From: Salticus scenicus
Lineage: Eukaryota > Arthropoda > Arachnida > Araneae > Salticidae
DNA: 64,000 nt
Assembly (NCBI GenBank): GCA_963930645.1
Contig: OZ005657.1
Coordinates: 51,559,153 to 51,623,152 of the forward strand
Direction: 5' to 3'
The position numbers and the translations under genes were made by a program. Below, in pieces: positions 1 through 11,223 of this stretch; within the stretch, counting starts at the first letter, position 1, and the number at the start of each line of letters is the position of its first letter. Below the pieces are notes generated by a model. It searched no databases and was not told the DNA's origin. It was given only the letters and a program-made list of their open reading frames with translations.

Positions 1-47
1 AAAATGTATGTAATTTTACTAAAATGTGATTTGAATTACTGTTTCTT

Positions 48-84
<37 letters not shown>

Positions 85-315
85 TTGTGGCGGTGTTGCT
101 GGTTAAGCCAAATTGACTGCGCTATGTTCCTAGGTCTGAGAAAAGGGCCCTCACTAGGTTTTTTTTTTCGGATTCCTAGACCATATTTACCCAAGTTTGG
201 AAGAAAACTACAGGAAATTGCTACAGTTAGGCAGATGAGGACGACCTGGAATCGAATCGACCCTGCACCTCACGTCTACCTGCTTTGAGAGAAGAACCTC
301 TTGGGCCACAGATGG
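85..315 (-). mobile_element. SINE family A copy
   Basis: On the minus strand the tRNA head (GGTTCTTCTCTCAAAGCAGG, box B GGTCGATTCGATTCC with a small insertion) and the body (TAAATATGGTCTAGGA, CCTAGGAACATAGCGCAGTC) align with the complete copy at 15621. A long T run at 52-81 adjoins its 3' end. Confidence 0.75.
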
Positions 316-528
316 AGCAGGTTTAAACTGGTATTTCTCCTAATTATATAAGAAATATTGATAGAAGGGAATTACTGAGGCAAAGCAATTGATAAAAGCA
401 GATTTTGTTCTACCAATAAATTTTGATTTTGAGGAAAATTGGTCAGTTATCTGCCAGATGAAATTAAAAATGAAATTATAGATGAAATTATGAATTTGTT
501 CTCGTCCGTTATATATAATGTTGCGTGT

Positions 529-918
529 ATATATCTGTACTGATACGTATAAAGATTTAAGTCCATATTCTTCATTTTTCAGGAGACGAAAAATAAAGTT
601 AAACTAACTAAAATATAATCAGAAGAATGGATTAGGAAAAAGGGATTATGTTGATTTATACGCTTTATACCATTCAGTGATTGTCAATTTTCATTAATAA
701 AGGGAAAAAATTGAATAAAATATTTTATACCAAAGATTAAAGCTAAATTTCTAACTTGAATCATTTTTTACCAATGGATTTTCTCAAAGACTAAATGACA
801 TGGATTTAAATCGTTTATACCAATCGATAGAGAATTTTTTTCTGAGTCTGACTATGTACTTAACTCAAAATCGACATTTTTGGACTTAAATCCTTTATAC
901 TTATCAGTACAGATATAT
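529..918. mobile_element. MITE with 35-bp TIRs (family TCTGTACTGAT), copy 1
   Basis: The left end ATATCTGTACTGATACGTAT AAAG...TTAAGTCC is inverted at the right end (GGACTTAAATCCTTTATACT TATCAGTACAGATAT). The interior is AT-rich and matches the copy at 16327-16716 throughout. No coding capacity. Confidence 0.8.
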
Positions 919-2070
919 ATACATATACAGCCCTATGCTGTTTCTTTGTGTGTAATATTTTCAAAGATAAAGTGCAATTCCTTTGAGATTATTGTTTTCT
1001 AAATGAAAATTTTTTATCTCTTTTATTCCAGGTGCTTGAGGAATATGAACCCGAGCATGGAAAATAAACAAAGAAAAAAAATAACATAAAAGACGGAATC
1101 ATGCCCCGCGTGTTGTAATTGTTGATGAATAACATATCGAATTATAAATGGTTTTGATGTGTAAATAAATGTCATATAACCTTTTTAATAAACGTATATA
1201 TATATATATATATATGTTCGTATAAAAATTAAACATTTTTAATTACAGTTTTCACGTAGTTTTACTGTTATTATGTACCATATTAATATTTTAGATAATT
1301 ATGTTTTAGCTTCTTTGTTTTACATCTCGTTTAGCTTTTTAATTTCACATATAAATGCAAGAATAGTATAAATAAAATGTTGAGTCTTCATCGATACTTA
1401 AAAAGAAAAAAGAATGGAAAGGAAGAAGGGGGCTTTTGATTAATTTTTTTTAGAAAATAACTCATAATTTTTCAGTTTATATATTTTTTACTTTCCAACA
1501 TATATGGTAAATAAGTTGAAAATTTTCATTGAAATACGTTCAATATTATCTTTATTCTGCCTGTTTATTTGTTCTGAAATCCAAGATTGCACACTTTGAC
1601 ACATTTATAAAATCATTTTTATTCATAAATGTTCAAAGATTGAAACTACATATATTCAGATTTCATATATTCAAATAATTATTTTGCATATATATATAAT
1701 TAATGAAGAGCTTTTTCCTTGTTATTTGAAAATTTATGAATTTCTGTGAAAAGGGAAACAAAGTCATCATTTTAGTTTTTTATACTTCTTATCAGCAATG
1801 ACTTTAATGTAACGATATTGTGCTGCAAACAAAATTTTACAATTTTTTCTATCACTTATTGTAAATAGATACATGTTTTCTTTTACTGTAGTTTTAAAAC
1901 AGAAAATTAACTACAAAAGTACAATATTTATTTTTTCATTGTTATTATTCTTTTATTTTCATTGTTTGAAAATAGTTATAGAGAAAAGAGATTTAGATTC
2001 TGTTATTATAACTCTTCATCTTACGTCACTTCACAAACTGCCATTCCTTAAGAGATCTTTCAGCTTCATT
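919..2070. other. gene-free AT-rich stretch
   Basis: Contains a TA run at 1195-1214 and another at 1690; no reading frame, RNA gene or repeat family recognised. The 72-residue frame at 1873-2091 is low-complexity and runs into a MITE. Confidence 0.5.
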
Positions 2071-2320
2071 TTAACCCTTTGCCGGCCCTAACGCTCTAAA
2101 ACGTTCTAAACAGTGTTACAAAATTTAGGGCGAATTTTATTCAACTATCACCAATAATTTTTAGGAGTGATATTTGATATATATAATGGATAAATAACCT
2201 TCGAAAGGATTAGGGAACCGTTACAGTTAAATTTTCATGGTGAATATTGAATAAAAGAAATCCCTAAATTTGGCAACATTGATAAGATGAGGGAAATTAA
2301 GTAGACCGGCAAAGGGTTAA
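2071..2320. mobile_element. TTAA-flanked palindromic MITE (piggyBac-type ends)
   Basis: It begins TTAACCCTTTGCCGG and ends CCGGCAAAGGGTTAA, so TTAA flanks CCCTTT...AAAGGG ends as in piggyBac-type elements. A hAT-like MITE fills its centre (2111-2281). Confidence 0.75.
2111..2281. mobile_element. hAT-like MITE nested in a TTAA element
   Basis: Ends CAGTGTTACAAAATTTAGGG and CCCTAAATTTGGCAACATTG are inverted repeats. The interior (TATTCAACTATCACCAATAA) matches the hAT MITE at 19753-19922. No clean 8-bp duplication is left. Confidence 0.65.
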
Positions 2321-3485
2321 TATGTTCAATACAACAATTCTGCGGTAGGAAATTTTTAATCAATCAAAAACGTTATCATATTAAAATCAATGACATAAAT
2401 CAGGATAACAAATTTATAGATTTTTTCGAAAGACCTTTTAATCAGTAATATTTTAGTTCATATACTTTGTATGCCATTTGAAAATTGAATTTTTCATTGT
2501 TGAATTATTAAATTTCGTTTCTGAATGTACATCGGTAAGCGAAAATAGAATGTCTTAAAAAAAATCTGATGCAAACTTTATCAACAGAAAGTTTTTTTTT
2601 TTAAACCATCTCACGAGTTTAATTTGTGAATTTATATATACATATGTGTAAACGCATACAAATTTGCTGATTTTTTTTCCCCTTGATGATAAGAAAGTTT
2701 TAACATTTTAGATTTTCCGTATTTTAATGTAACATATTTGTAATTCTTTCAAGTAATCTTTTTTTAATTTTTAATTTAGTTGCTGGGTGTAGGTTTTCTT
2801 GGAAATCAAACAGCCGATTTTCTTAATTTAAAGATATATAAAGTGTTTGGCATAGCAGTTCTGATATTTCTTTAAAAGATGTATATATAAATGAATTTAA
2901 AAAAAAATAATAATTGTTTCCAATTTTTTTTAAAGTTTTTATTACAATTTTTATGATATGGAAAACATATACAAATGTAGTCTGTATCTAATACTTTGCT
3001 GCACCTAATAGGTATAGTTATGGAAAACACATACGATTTGTATTTCATGTTCCTAAACTCTGTATGAGGAAGAAAGAAAGACAGAAATGAAAAGAAAAGA
3101 AATAAAAGAAAAATAAATTAAACAAAACTCTGCAAAAGTTCAGTTTCTCTGCCAGTAAGGCATGAATTTATAACAATTTTCTATGGAAGGGAAAGGCGTA
3201 ATAAAGAAAAAGATGTGTTATAATAAGATACCAAACTCTCATAATACTTAAATTATTCCGAACACTTGAGAAAAAATGTCAAAAATTATCTTTTTTTGCA
3301 GAGTAATTGTTTTTTATAAAAATTTAGAGCAAATTTTTGCTGTGAAATTAACAAGGCAAACTATCATAAAATTTACAAATTGCCACAAAATATTAATAAA
3401 TAAATAAAATAATAACAAAAAGCTCTATAAATTCTACAAATGTCTGTATAAATATGAATAAAGCACTCAGTATAAAGAAACACTG
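2321..3485. other. gene-free AT-rich stretch
   Basis: No gene. From about 3260 the text becomes minisatellite-like (ATAAAATTTACAAATTGCCA, CTATAAATTCTACAAATG), probably the left part of the array that reappears at 5683. CCTAAACTCTGTATGAGGAA at 3052 may be a worn hairpin-start repeat end. Confidence 0.4.
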
Positions 3486-4005
3486 ATTTATTTGCTAAAA
3501 ATGTAATCAAAAAGTTAAAATATTAACATATGTTTCGATACCACAAGGTATATTTTTCAAGACTGTTTCAATTATCACACAATCTTCGACTTTTTATATA
3601 TTTCATTTCAGTGCCATCTACGGATTCTCGAGAAAATTCATTTTCTTTCTCTACTGTATTTCTGAAGCAGCTTTAATCATATTTTCGGTAAATTTATATG
3701 AAATTTTTTAGACACAATTTTTTTGCAAATTAAAATTTCTATTATTTTTCGTATATATATATACATATATATATATATATAAATTTTTATTATAAAAATT
3801 ACTGTGCATAATTGAAACATCATATGATTTCTTCAAAATATGGTTATATCTACTGCAGGGATAGTATGAAGAAAAACTGAATTTGCCTCATAATCCACAG
3901 ATGCCGAAAAATAAAAATATATAAAAAGTCAAAGATTATGTGATAATTGGGGTATCGAAACATATCTTAATTTTTTAACTTTAAAAGTGCACTTTTAGCA
4001 AATAA
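3486..4005. repeat. inverted-repeat element in a minisatellite
   Basis: Arms start TTATTTGCTAAAAATG and (inverted) TTATTTGCTAAAAGTG and continue through AACATATGTTTCGATACC and TAATCTTTGACTTTTTATAT. The centre (3690-3830) is (TA)-rich. Minisatellite-like CTACAAA/TGTAAAA text lies on both sides. Confidence 0.65.
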
Positions 4006-4043
4006 AACAATGTATCTGCAAATGTGCTACAAAAACTAAAATA

Positions 4044-5680
4044 CACTCCTGCTCAAAAGTTTAGCAAGATTTGCAAACGATCAGTTTATTTATTTATTTA
4101 TTTTTTGTTTTTTTCAATTTAAAAACTTATCTCTCTATGAAATGTTTTCGAACATTGGTATTTAAAGAACTGGGTCTTTCTCATGTTTTTCAGCAAGGAT
4201 TGATTTAAAACAACATTTAGGGGGCCCGTAACAAATTGAGCAAATTCAATAATGTTTGTGATCACCTTGTATCGTTAAGTGAATGAAATGAACTGTAACT
4301 TTAGGATATGTTAATAGAGACCCAATTCATATTGTGGATGAATTTGTGTAACGATAGCATATTTAACATGCATTTATTTTAAAAGCATTTATTTTAAAAC
4401 TCAAAAAAAAAAAAAAAAAATCAAAAATTTTTTATAGACAGAACTTTTAACGAAAATTATTCTCACTTTCAGATAAGTTGGAAAAACATTTTTAAAACAG
4501 TATGCTGCAATTGTAATACAAATATCTTAAATATTTCATGAAATATGAGCATTTTTATGAAAAACGTTTTCATTGCACAAGTGCGAAAGATAAAATATTT
4601 TTTATTGCATAGGTTGAAAGCTAGATATATTGGGCAACGTTTTCCCAAAGTGCATTTGAATAGCGTAAAAATCCAACAAAATATGCGAAAAAGAACGAGC
4701 TAGATTTTAAGCATTTTCCAAGAGTTGAAATTTCGTAAAGGGTTTTTCACACGCCGCGTAATTAATTTGGAGATTCAGTTATTTCAACCACTCTCCAAAT
4801 GTACTTTTTTTGGGGGAAAACCCCCTTATAAGCTTGTAACTTTAACATATTTTTGTTTATTTAGTAAGATTTGTAAGATGATAAGGGGTTTCTCACAAAA
4901 CAGAACTTTTGCTAAGTGGTTAAAATAATTGGATCTTTAAATTTATTACGCTGCATGTGAAAACCCCCTTAAGAAATGTCAGCTTTTGGAAAATATCTAA
5001 AATCTAGCTCGTTCTTTTTCGTATAATTTGCTTAATTTTTACTTTATTCAAATGCACTTTTGACAAAAGATGCCCAATATATCTGGCTTTAAACCTATGC
5101 AATAAAAACATTTCTATCTTTCACACAGTGAAAACATTTTTAATAAGAATGTTCATATTTCATGAGATATTTGAGATATTTGTATTCTGATTGCAGTACA
5201 TTGTTTTAAAAGTATTTTTCCAACTTATCTGAACGTGAGAATAATTTTCGTTAAAAACTCTGTACATTATAAATAAAAAACATGTTGATTTTTTTTTTTT
5301 TTTTTTTTTTGGAGGGGGGAGGGAAGTTTTAAAATAACTGCCTATATCTCTGTTATTTAATGTGGTATCGTCACACAAATTCATCCTCAATTTGAACTGG
5401 ATCTCTATTACCATATCCTAAAGTTACAGTTCATTTCATTCACTTAACAATGAAGGGTGATCAGAAACATTATTGATTTTACTCAATTTGTTACCGGCCC
5501 CCAAAATGTTGTCTTAAACCAATCTTCACTGAAAACATGAGGACGATCCAGTTCTTTAAATACTCAATGTTCGAAAACATTTTATCGAGAGAGAAGTTTT
5601 TAAATTGAAAAGAAAAAAAAAAAAAAAAAAAAAAAAAAACAGATTGTTTGCATATCTTGCTAAACTATTGAGCAGGAGTG
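4044..5680. mobile_element. 1.64-kb foldback element with TA target duplication
   Basis: Begins CACTCCTGCTCAAAAGTTTA and ends with its inverse (CTAAACTATTGAGCAGGAGTG). TA flanks both ends (4042-4043, 5681-5682), as for Tc1/mariner-type elements. The arms pair over almost their whole length of about 780 bp, with scattered mismatches and differing poly(A)/(T) lengths. No transposase is encoded. The empty site is recognisable because the flanks join into the minisatellite motif TAAAATACAAAACTGCTG. Confidence 0.88.
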
Positions 5681-5682
5681 TA

Positions 5683-6043
5683 CAAAACTGCTGTAAAAAA
5701 AAGTAGAAAAAACAATAAAATCTACAATTTTACTGTAAAAGCTAAAATATAAAACAACTGTAAAAAAGTAGCAGAAAATGCTGTAAAATTGACAAATGAG
5801 CAGTAAAAGTTAAAATACAAAACTGCTGAAAAAAACAGCAAAAAATGCTGTAAAATTTACAAAAGAACTGTAAAAGATATATACAAAATTGCTGTAAAAA
5901 CACCAGCACAAAATACTGTAAAATTTACAAAGCTGCTGTTTACTTAGGAAAAACGAAACTGCTGTAAATTAACAGCAAAATATGCTGGCACCCATATTGC
6001 CAGCATTTTATGCTGTAATTTTACTGTGGGTTTTTTTACAGTG
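5683..6043 (+). repeat. minisatellite ending in an ACTGTAAAAAA-type terminus
   Basis: Degenerate units of about 55-65 bp contain CTGTAAAA, CAGCAAAA and TGCTGTAAAATTTACAAA. The array ends TTTACTGTGGGTTTTTTTAC AGTG at 6043, resembling the terminus of a DNA transposon whose subterminal regions are minisatellites. Its left part lies beyond the foldback (about 3300-3480 and 4006-4043). Confidence 0.6.
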
Positions 6044-6045
6044 TG

Positions 6046-6879
6046 GAATTAACCCAATGCACAATACATATTTTTAATAAAAAATTGCATAGATCTAACA
6101 AATAAATAGTTTTATTTCATATAATAAAATGTAACTTGTTTATTTCATTTAATAAATCATAATAGAATACAAAGTGTATGGTTATTGCATTGCGTTCAAA
6201 AAGAAGTTTTATGCAGATTTTTAAAATGTACTTCGTAGTGTGCAATAAAGCGAATTATTAAATCGAAAACGTACATAGGTATCATTTCATCCCTTTGGTA
6301 TTATGCAAACAAGACAGTTTTATTTGCTTCAAACATTAATTTTAAATTATTACAAATAAAAAAGGTATAAGTCATTTTTTCTGCAGTGCGGCTTTTTTTT
6401 TTTTTTGTCGCTTAGTGTAATTTCGTGTAACTTTCACCAGGCATAAAGAAACCCCAAAAAGTAATAGCAGCGTCGCAAGTTTTCCAATTTATATTCGAAT
6501 TTAATCAGCATCAATTTTAATAATATATAGTTACATGGTCCAAAGTAATATCTGACTTCTGCATGCTTACTCATTGTATTTAAGAGTTTTTAACATTCGG
6601 ATACACAACAGCTTCAGGATACAGATAACTTCACTTTTCTCTTTTGTAAAGTTTTGTATATGCATGCATTGAAATTTAACAAAATTAAGTTTATTAAATT
6701 ATCTCAAAAAACCCTATAAGTTAAAAATAAATAAATAAATAAATTTGATAACTTTTAATTTTTTAAATATTGCAAGCTAACTCCTTAATTTTAAAAGCGG
6801 AAGAAAATATTAATATATATATATATATATCATACATATATATATATTTAAAAATTATTACGTCTCACATAATTATATT
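6046..6879. other. gene-free AT-rich stretch
   Basis: No gene or repeat recognised apart from (AAAT)n at 6727 and (TA)n at 6815-6845. Confidence 0.4.
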
Positions 6880-6958
6880 ATAGTTCAATTTCATTAAAAA
6901 TCGCGAAAATACACATTAAAATATACAATTTAAAATATTAAGATACACATAACATAAA

Positions 6959-7000
6959 TTTAAACGTTTCAAACTTTGTTTTAGGCTCCTCATCAGTAAA
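6959..7000 (-). ncRNA. hammerhead-like motif, third family, opposite arm
   Basis: The mirror-image partner of the 7034-7074 motif: TTTA, CTGATGA (6996-6990), degenerate stem II, GAAA (6970-6967), ACGT, T at 6963, TAAA. Core intact, stem II lost. Confidence 0.4.
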
Positions 7001-7033
7001 AGACATCAAAAGTAAACGTTACTTTTGATGTTT

Positions 7034-7074
7034 TTTACTGATGAGAATATAAAACAATGCTCGAAACGTTTAAA
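7034..7074 (+). ncRNA. hammerhead-like motif, third family, weak stem II
   Basis: TTTA (7034-7037), core CTGATGA (7038-7044), degenerate stem II region, GAAA (7063-7066), ACGT palindrome, T at 7070 and TAAA (7071-7074). Core and stems I and III are intact; stem II has decayed to two base pairs. It forms one arm of the foldback 6880-7152. Confidence 0.45.
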
Positions 7075-7152
7075 TTTATGTTATGTGTATTTTAATATTT
7101 TAAACTGTATATTTTAATGTGCATTGGCTTGATTTTTAATGTAATTAAACTA

Positions 7153-8111
7153 TTAGAAAAAAAAAGAAAAAAAAAGTTAGCAGGCGGATTTTAATCTTTC
7201 AAAATATTTTAAATTTTATTTATTTTTTTATTTAAAGAATGAATTTTTAACTTTTAATTATTTATTTTATTTATGAATTTATTTTTATTTTTTTCAAAAA
7301 TGTCTCATCGTATTTTACATTGTTATATTTCAATGCATGTGTATGTAAAATTTATAATCTCTGAATCAAATTTTTAAATAAAATTTTGCTTACGCATGAT
7401 TTGAAATATGAAAATATGAAATGTATTAAAATTTCACGGAATATACTTAAATTTAAAATAATAATAATATTTTTTTTTTTTTTAATTTTTGAACTTATTT
7501 AAAATACTTCTTTTAATTAATTTTTATTTTTATTTATTTATTTATTTTACCATCAATTGTGCATTATTATAGTTTATCAATAGAATATATAATATATCTG
7601 GGTATTGATTTGTGATTTCATTGATAATTTAAAGCTTTAAAAATATTGTTGTGTTTGAATGCTAAAAGTCTGCAATAAGTTTCAAAATTTAGAAATAAAA
7701 TTATTTTTATATTTTTTAGCTTAACAACAAATTAAAATTAATACCAAAACATAGTTAGATTCTATTTTAAATGATAATGATGTAAATCAAGATTGGGGGG
7801 GGGGGGGTATAATAATTAGTTAGCAGGGGGCATCTTAAAACTTTTCAAAATATTCAAAATCTTGAATTTTATTTACATATTTTTTGTAAATTCAAATATT
7901 TTTCCTAAAAATGAAAATACTTGATGCTTTGATGTATCATATTTCAATGCATGCGAGTAAAATTTTATAATACTAAGGCAATCATTTATATATAAAAAAA
8001 AAAAAATCAAAGCTACACATAAAATAAAAAAGGAAAAAAGAAGAGAAATGGTAAACATAAAGGAAAAGAAAGAAAAACAATAAAACAAACGAATAATATA
8101 ATATGTGCATG
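7153..8111. other. gene-free AT-rich stretch
   Basis: Low-complexity T/A tracts and a G13 run at 7795-7807. The 98-residue minus frame at 7873-8169 is composition-driven (Phe/Ile-rich) and ends in the hammerhead foldback. Confidence 0.4.
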
Positions 8112-8330
8112 AATAAACACCATAAAATTCAAGAACTCGCAACAATTGTTTCGGGTCGAAAGAAGACACAACCCTCCGTCAGGCTAAAAAAAAAGTAGGT
8201 ACGAGTGCTACAAACAAAGCGGCAAGTAAGCTTTTGCTTTGGCAGCCTATTTTGTTCGCCTGACGAAGGGTCGTGTCTTCTTTAGATCCGAAACAATTGT
8301 TGCGAGTTCTTAACTTTATTATGTTTATTT
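8112..8330. repeat. foldback repeat carrying two hammerhead-like motifs
   Basis: Inverted arms 8112-8190 and 8250-8330 share AATAAACACCATAAAATTCA, GAACTCGCAACAATTGTTTC and the core complement. The centre (8191-8250) holds a shorter inverted repeat around GCGGCAAG. A truncated member of the same family occurs at 45691-45830. Confidence 0.7.
8255..8306 (+). ncRNA. hammerhead-ribozyme-like motif
   Basis: Stem I TTCGC (8255-8259), core CTGACGA (8260-8266; position 7 is variable in hammerheads), an extra A, stem II GGGTC with GATCC (8268-8272 and 8285-8289, one G-T pair), GAAA (8290-8293), palindromic stem III ACAATTGT, T at 8301 as the cleavage base, and the stem I partner GCGAG (8302-8306). It is the same family as the 45.7-kb copy. 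The opposite arm of this foldback (8135-8187, minus strand) holds a decayed second copy. Confidence 0.6.
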
Positions 8331-8752
8331 AAAGTTTTGTATTTATTACTTTTAAACGTCAATTCTGTGGGGATTTGTTATAAAAAATAATATTTAATAC
8401 AATTTTAGAACGTTAAAGGAACATTTTTCTAGAACCAATGGTGAAAGTTAAACGTGTACTGAACATTTTCTGCACCGTACTATTCGACGTCTTCAGATTG
8501 AGCAGATATAACACGTACAAACTTAACGTTCTCAGAACGTGTTTGTAGAACTATTTTTAAACGTGCAGAGAACGTTTTATGGTTATTTGGGTTCTATGCA
8601 ATTTATAGCGTCATTTTTACTAACAATGCCTCTGGCGGCGATTTCATGACCGGAAGATTTTTCGCTGTTGACAGATTAAACTTGTATAATTGTACATAGT
8701 TTTAGAATTAATTTATTTTGGCTAAATAAATCAAGTACAGAATTTGTATTCT

Positions 8753-8900
8753 CACTGTTAAAAAAATACAACTTTGCTGCCAGAAATTCTCTGTAATTTG
8801 AGAAAATAGTCATAAATTACGGAAAAATTACGTTGACAAAACGTATTTTTCTGTCATTACAGAGAATTTCTGGGAACAAAGTTGCATTTTTTTAACAGTG
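8753..8900. mobile_element. 148-bp palindromic MITE
   Basis: Ends CACTGTTAAAAAAATACAAC and the inverse CACTGTTAAAAAAATGCAAC; inside, CAGAAATTCTCTGTAAT is mirrored. The CACTGTTAAAAA end also begins the 60720 minisatellite, linking them as one group. Confidence 0.75.
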
Positions 8901-9388
8901 TACTATACTTTTGTCCAGTTCATTCAACACCGTGTATTACATGTAGGCATTTAATTTACAAACGAAAGCTTATTTAATAGAAAACTTTGGAAAAGTATAT
9001 GAATTTAGACTTGGAAATTCAATATCAACCGATTTTTCAGCGATAACTTTAATCTTTTTGCCCTTAAAGCCAGGCTCTGTATCCCCCCCCCCCTCCCCCA
9101 GAAATTAATTGTATGTGCGTGGTATCATTAGTACAAAATTTTTAAATTGGAATTGAATTTTAATAACAGTAAATTGTGAGTTGATTGAATTTCAATAATG
9201 TCCGCTATTATTTGAATTTTAGTTATTTTTTTTTTTTTTTTTTTGAAATTCTTTTATTAAATCTTGCTTTATAAGGTTAAATAGAAGCAGCTTTCTAAAT
9301 TTAAGCAGTTTACTAAAATTGCGAAATTGTTTAAGACTTAAATTCGAACACTTTTTTTTTTTTATTTTTTCGTCAAAAATTACTACCA
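8901..9388. other. gene-free stretch
   Basis: Poly(T) tracts and a C-rich run at 9084-9100. No gene seen. Confidence 0.4.
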
Positions 9389-9634
9389 CAGTCGGCAGCA
9401 AAATTATTGAAGCACTAGCGACAGTTCCTACTTGAAAGATGAGCACCTAATACTGTTTTGTTAAGTAAATATTTGTCCAGTGATGATCTTAACCTTATGC
9501 TGTTTATAAAAAATCTGATGTGGGCACCTCATGACTTCTACAACCATACGAATATATTCTTCGACCACATTTGATGAAACCATGGAAGCATCTGCGCACG
9601 TGCTAACTCAACGAGTCCAATGCTAAAACAGGTG

Positions 9635-9770
9635 GTGGTGGTGGTTGGGTTTTACGTCGCACTAATGCTGCGCAGATGGGCAATTGGCGACGGTCTGGGA
9701 CACACCCCTAGAGGTGGTCCGGAGACATGCCATCACAATTTTGATCCTCCGCGGAAGGGAAAACTAAAAT
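9635..9770 (+). mobile_element. SINE family B copy
   Basis: GGTGGTTGGGTTTTACGTCG, then GATGGGCAATTGGCGACGG and CGGAGACATGCCATCAC match the 42408 copy almost base for base until GGAAGGGA, where it stops. Confidence 0.8.
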
Positions 9771-10056
9771 AGGAGTGACAGTCATCTGACTCAGGGAAAA
9801 ATGAGCAATATCAGCGCGGAATTACTGGATGTTTTCCAAATTTCAAACTGTCGAACAAGCTGTCATCCCTCCAACATTTTGGACGTGTCCTCACTGCTAG
9901 TTTTCGGATCTGTGGCTGCACTGTACATATTTTTATGAAAAGATTGACAGTTTTGTGTGAGGTAATGATTCTTAAATAAACAGGCAGGTTCCATTTCACG
10001 AACATTATTAAAAAAACTGGTATTCGAACAAAAAAAGTCACGATAATACGGTTATA

Positions 10057-10242
10057 CAGTCGAATCTCGTTAACATGAATCTCAAGGGGAATAAAAATTT
10101 TGTTCATGTTATCAGTAATTCATGCTATCAGCAGCTTATCTTCATATAACTAAACTAATCTTCATTTTGACGGGGATTATGGAAACTGTTCATGTTAAAA
10201 GTAATTCACGTTAAGCGTGTTCACGTTAACAAGGTTCGACTG
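10057..10242. mobile_element. pogo/Tigger-type MITE
   Basis: Ends CAGTCGAATCTCGTTAACAT and the inverse of CAGTCGAACCTTGTTAACGT, the typical CAGTNGAACCTCGTTA terminus. TA precedes the left end (10055-10056); the right flank has decayed to CA. 186 bp. Confidence 0.75.
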
Positions 10243-11223
10243 CATATATCGCCGAGACAAATATACTATTACAGAATATCTCATTGTTACAGAATATCTC
10301 ACTGGCAAATGAAGAGCTTAGAGTACAATGAAAATCCTTCGAGTATAGTTGGTCCAGTTTCGTTCTCATTGGTAAAAATTAATGGCGGGAAACGATAAAT
10401 TTTACCGAAATAATCAACTCAGTTAAAAATGAGAAAGGGCTTCTGACTATCCTGAAACAACATTTGCCACAAAATTTTATCGCTAATCTGGCCATATAGC
10501 AAATTAGTAACCAGCGTAGATTTTTGGTCTTGGCATCGAACTTAGTGAACAAATTTGGCGAAAAATTGTAGTTTAGGGTTGCCGAAGTTTGGAAGCTCTA
10601 AATTCAATAATAACAGAGTTCTGAAATATTCTGGAAGAATACTTTGGTTTACTGCGCAGAACTAAATTCTTCGAAAGTTCGATAAGTGACTCACTATAAA
10701 AAGACTCACTATAAAGACAATAACAATAATAATAATAATAATAAAAAAAAAAAATACTGTTGATGATTACAGATTAGAAATTGCCTATATCTTTACGTGT
10801 TACTTTCTATACAGTATTACATTAAAAGTGGAAACAGATGAAAGTTTTTACATTTCCATTTTGACTTAGCATCAAATTTGGCATTCAAATGTGGCGAAAA
10901 ATGGTAGTAAGGGATTTACAAAATTTGGAAACTTTACATCAATAGGCGTCTAGTTCTGAAAATTTTGTAATGACGCATTGGTTTCTCGCACAGAGCTACC
11001 TTGAAAATTCCGTAAACCACTGACAATGCTTTCGGTTAATTCAAATTACATTCAGTCTTCGAAATATTCGGTTGTTCCTGATTTAGCGAAATTTATGCTC
11101 TACAGTGTGTTTAAAAATGTTTATTTGATTTCTGTAGTAAAAATGACCCTTTCTTTGGATGGTTTCAAGAATATTAATTTTTGTAACACAAAAAAGAGAA
11201 TTGTTCAACTGTTTACTGAATAT
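10243..11223. other. gene-free stretch
   Basis: Two similar, diverged segments (10480-10640 and 10860-11010, both with GGCGAAAAAT-GTAGT and TCTGAAA) suggest an old duplication. No gene recognised. Confidence 0.4.

Larger units (their letters stand above)
6880..7152. repeat. foldback repeat carrying two hammerhead-like motifs
   Basis: Two inverted arms of about 130 bp meet near 7018. Each begins with TTTCATTAAAAATC-like sequence, passes through ACATAAATTTAAACGTTTC and ends at the CATCAAAAGTAA core. The same family forms the ends of the 45344-46390 structure. Being a pair of hammerhead-bearing ends in opposite orientation, it fits a Penelope-like terminal module, but no coding sequence is present. 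Confidence 0.7.

Noticed and set aside
4..288. 94-residue frame at the window start
   Set aside because: It runs through a poly(T) tract and a reversed SINE copy.
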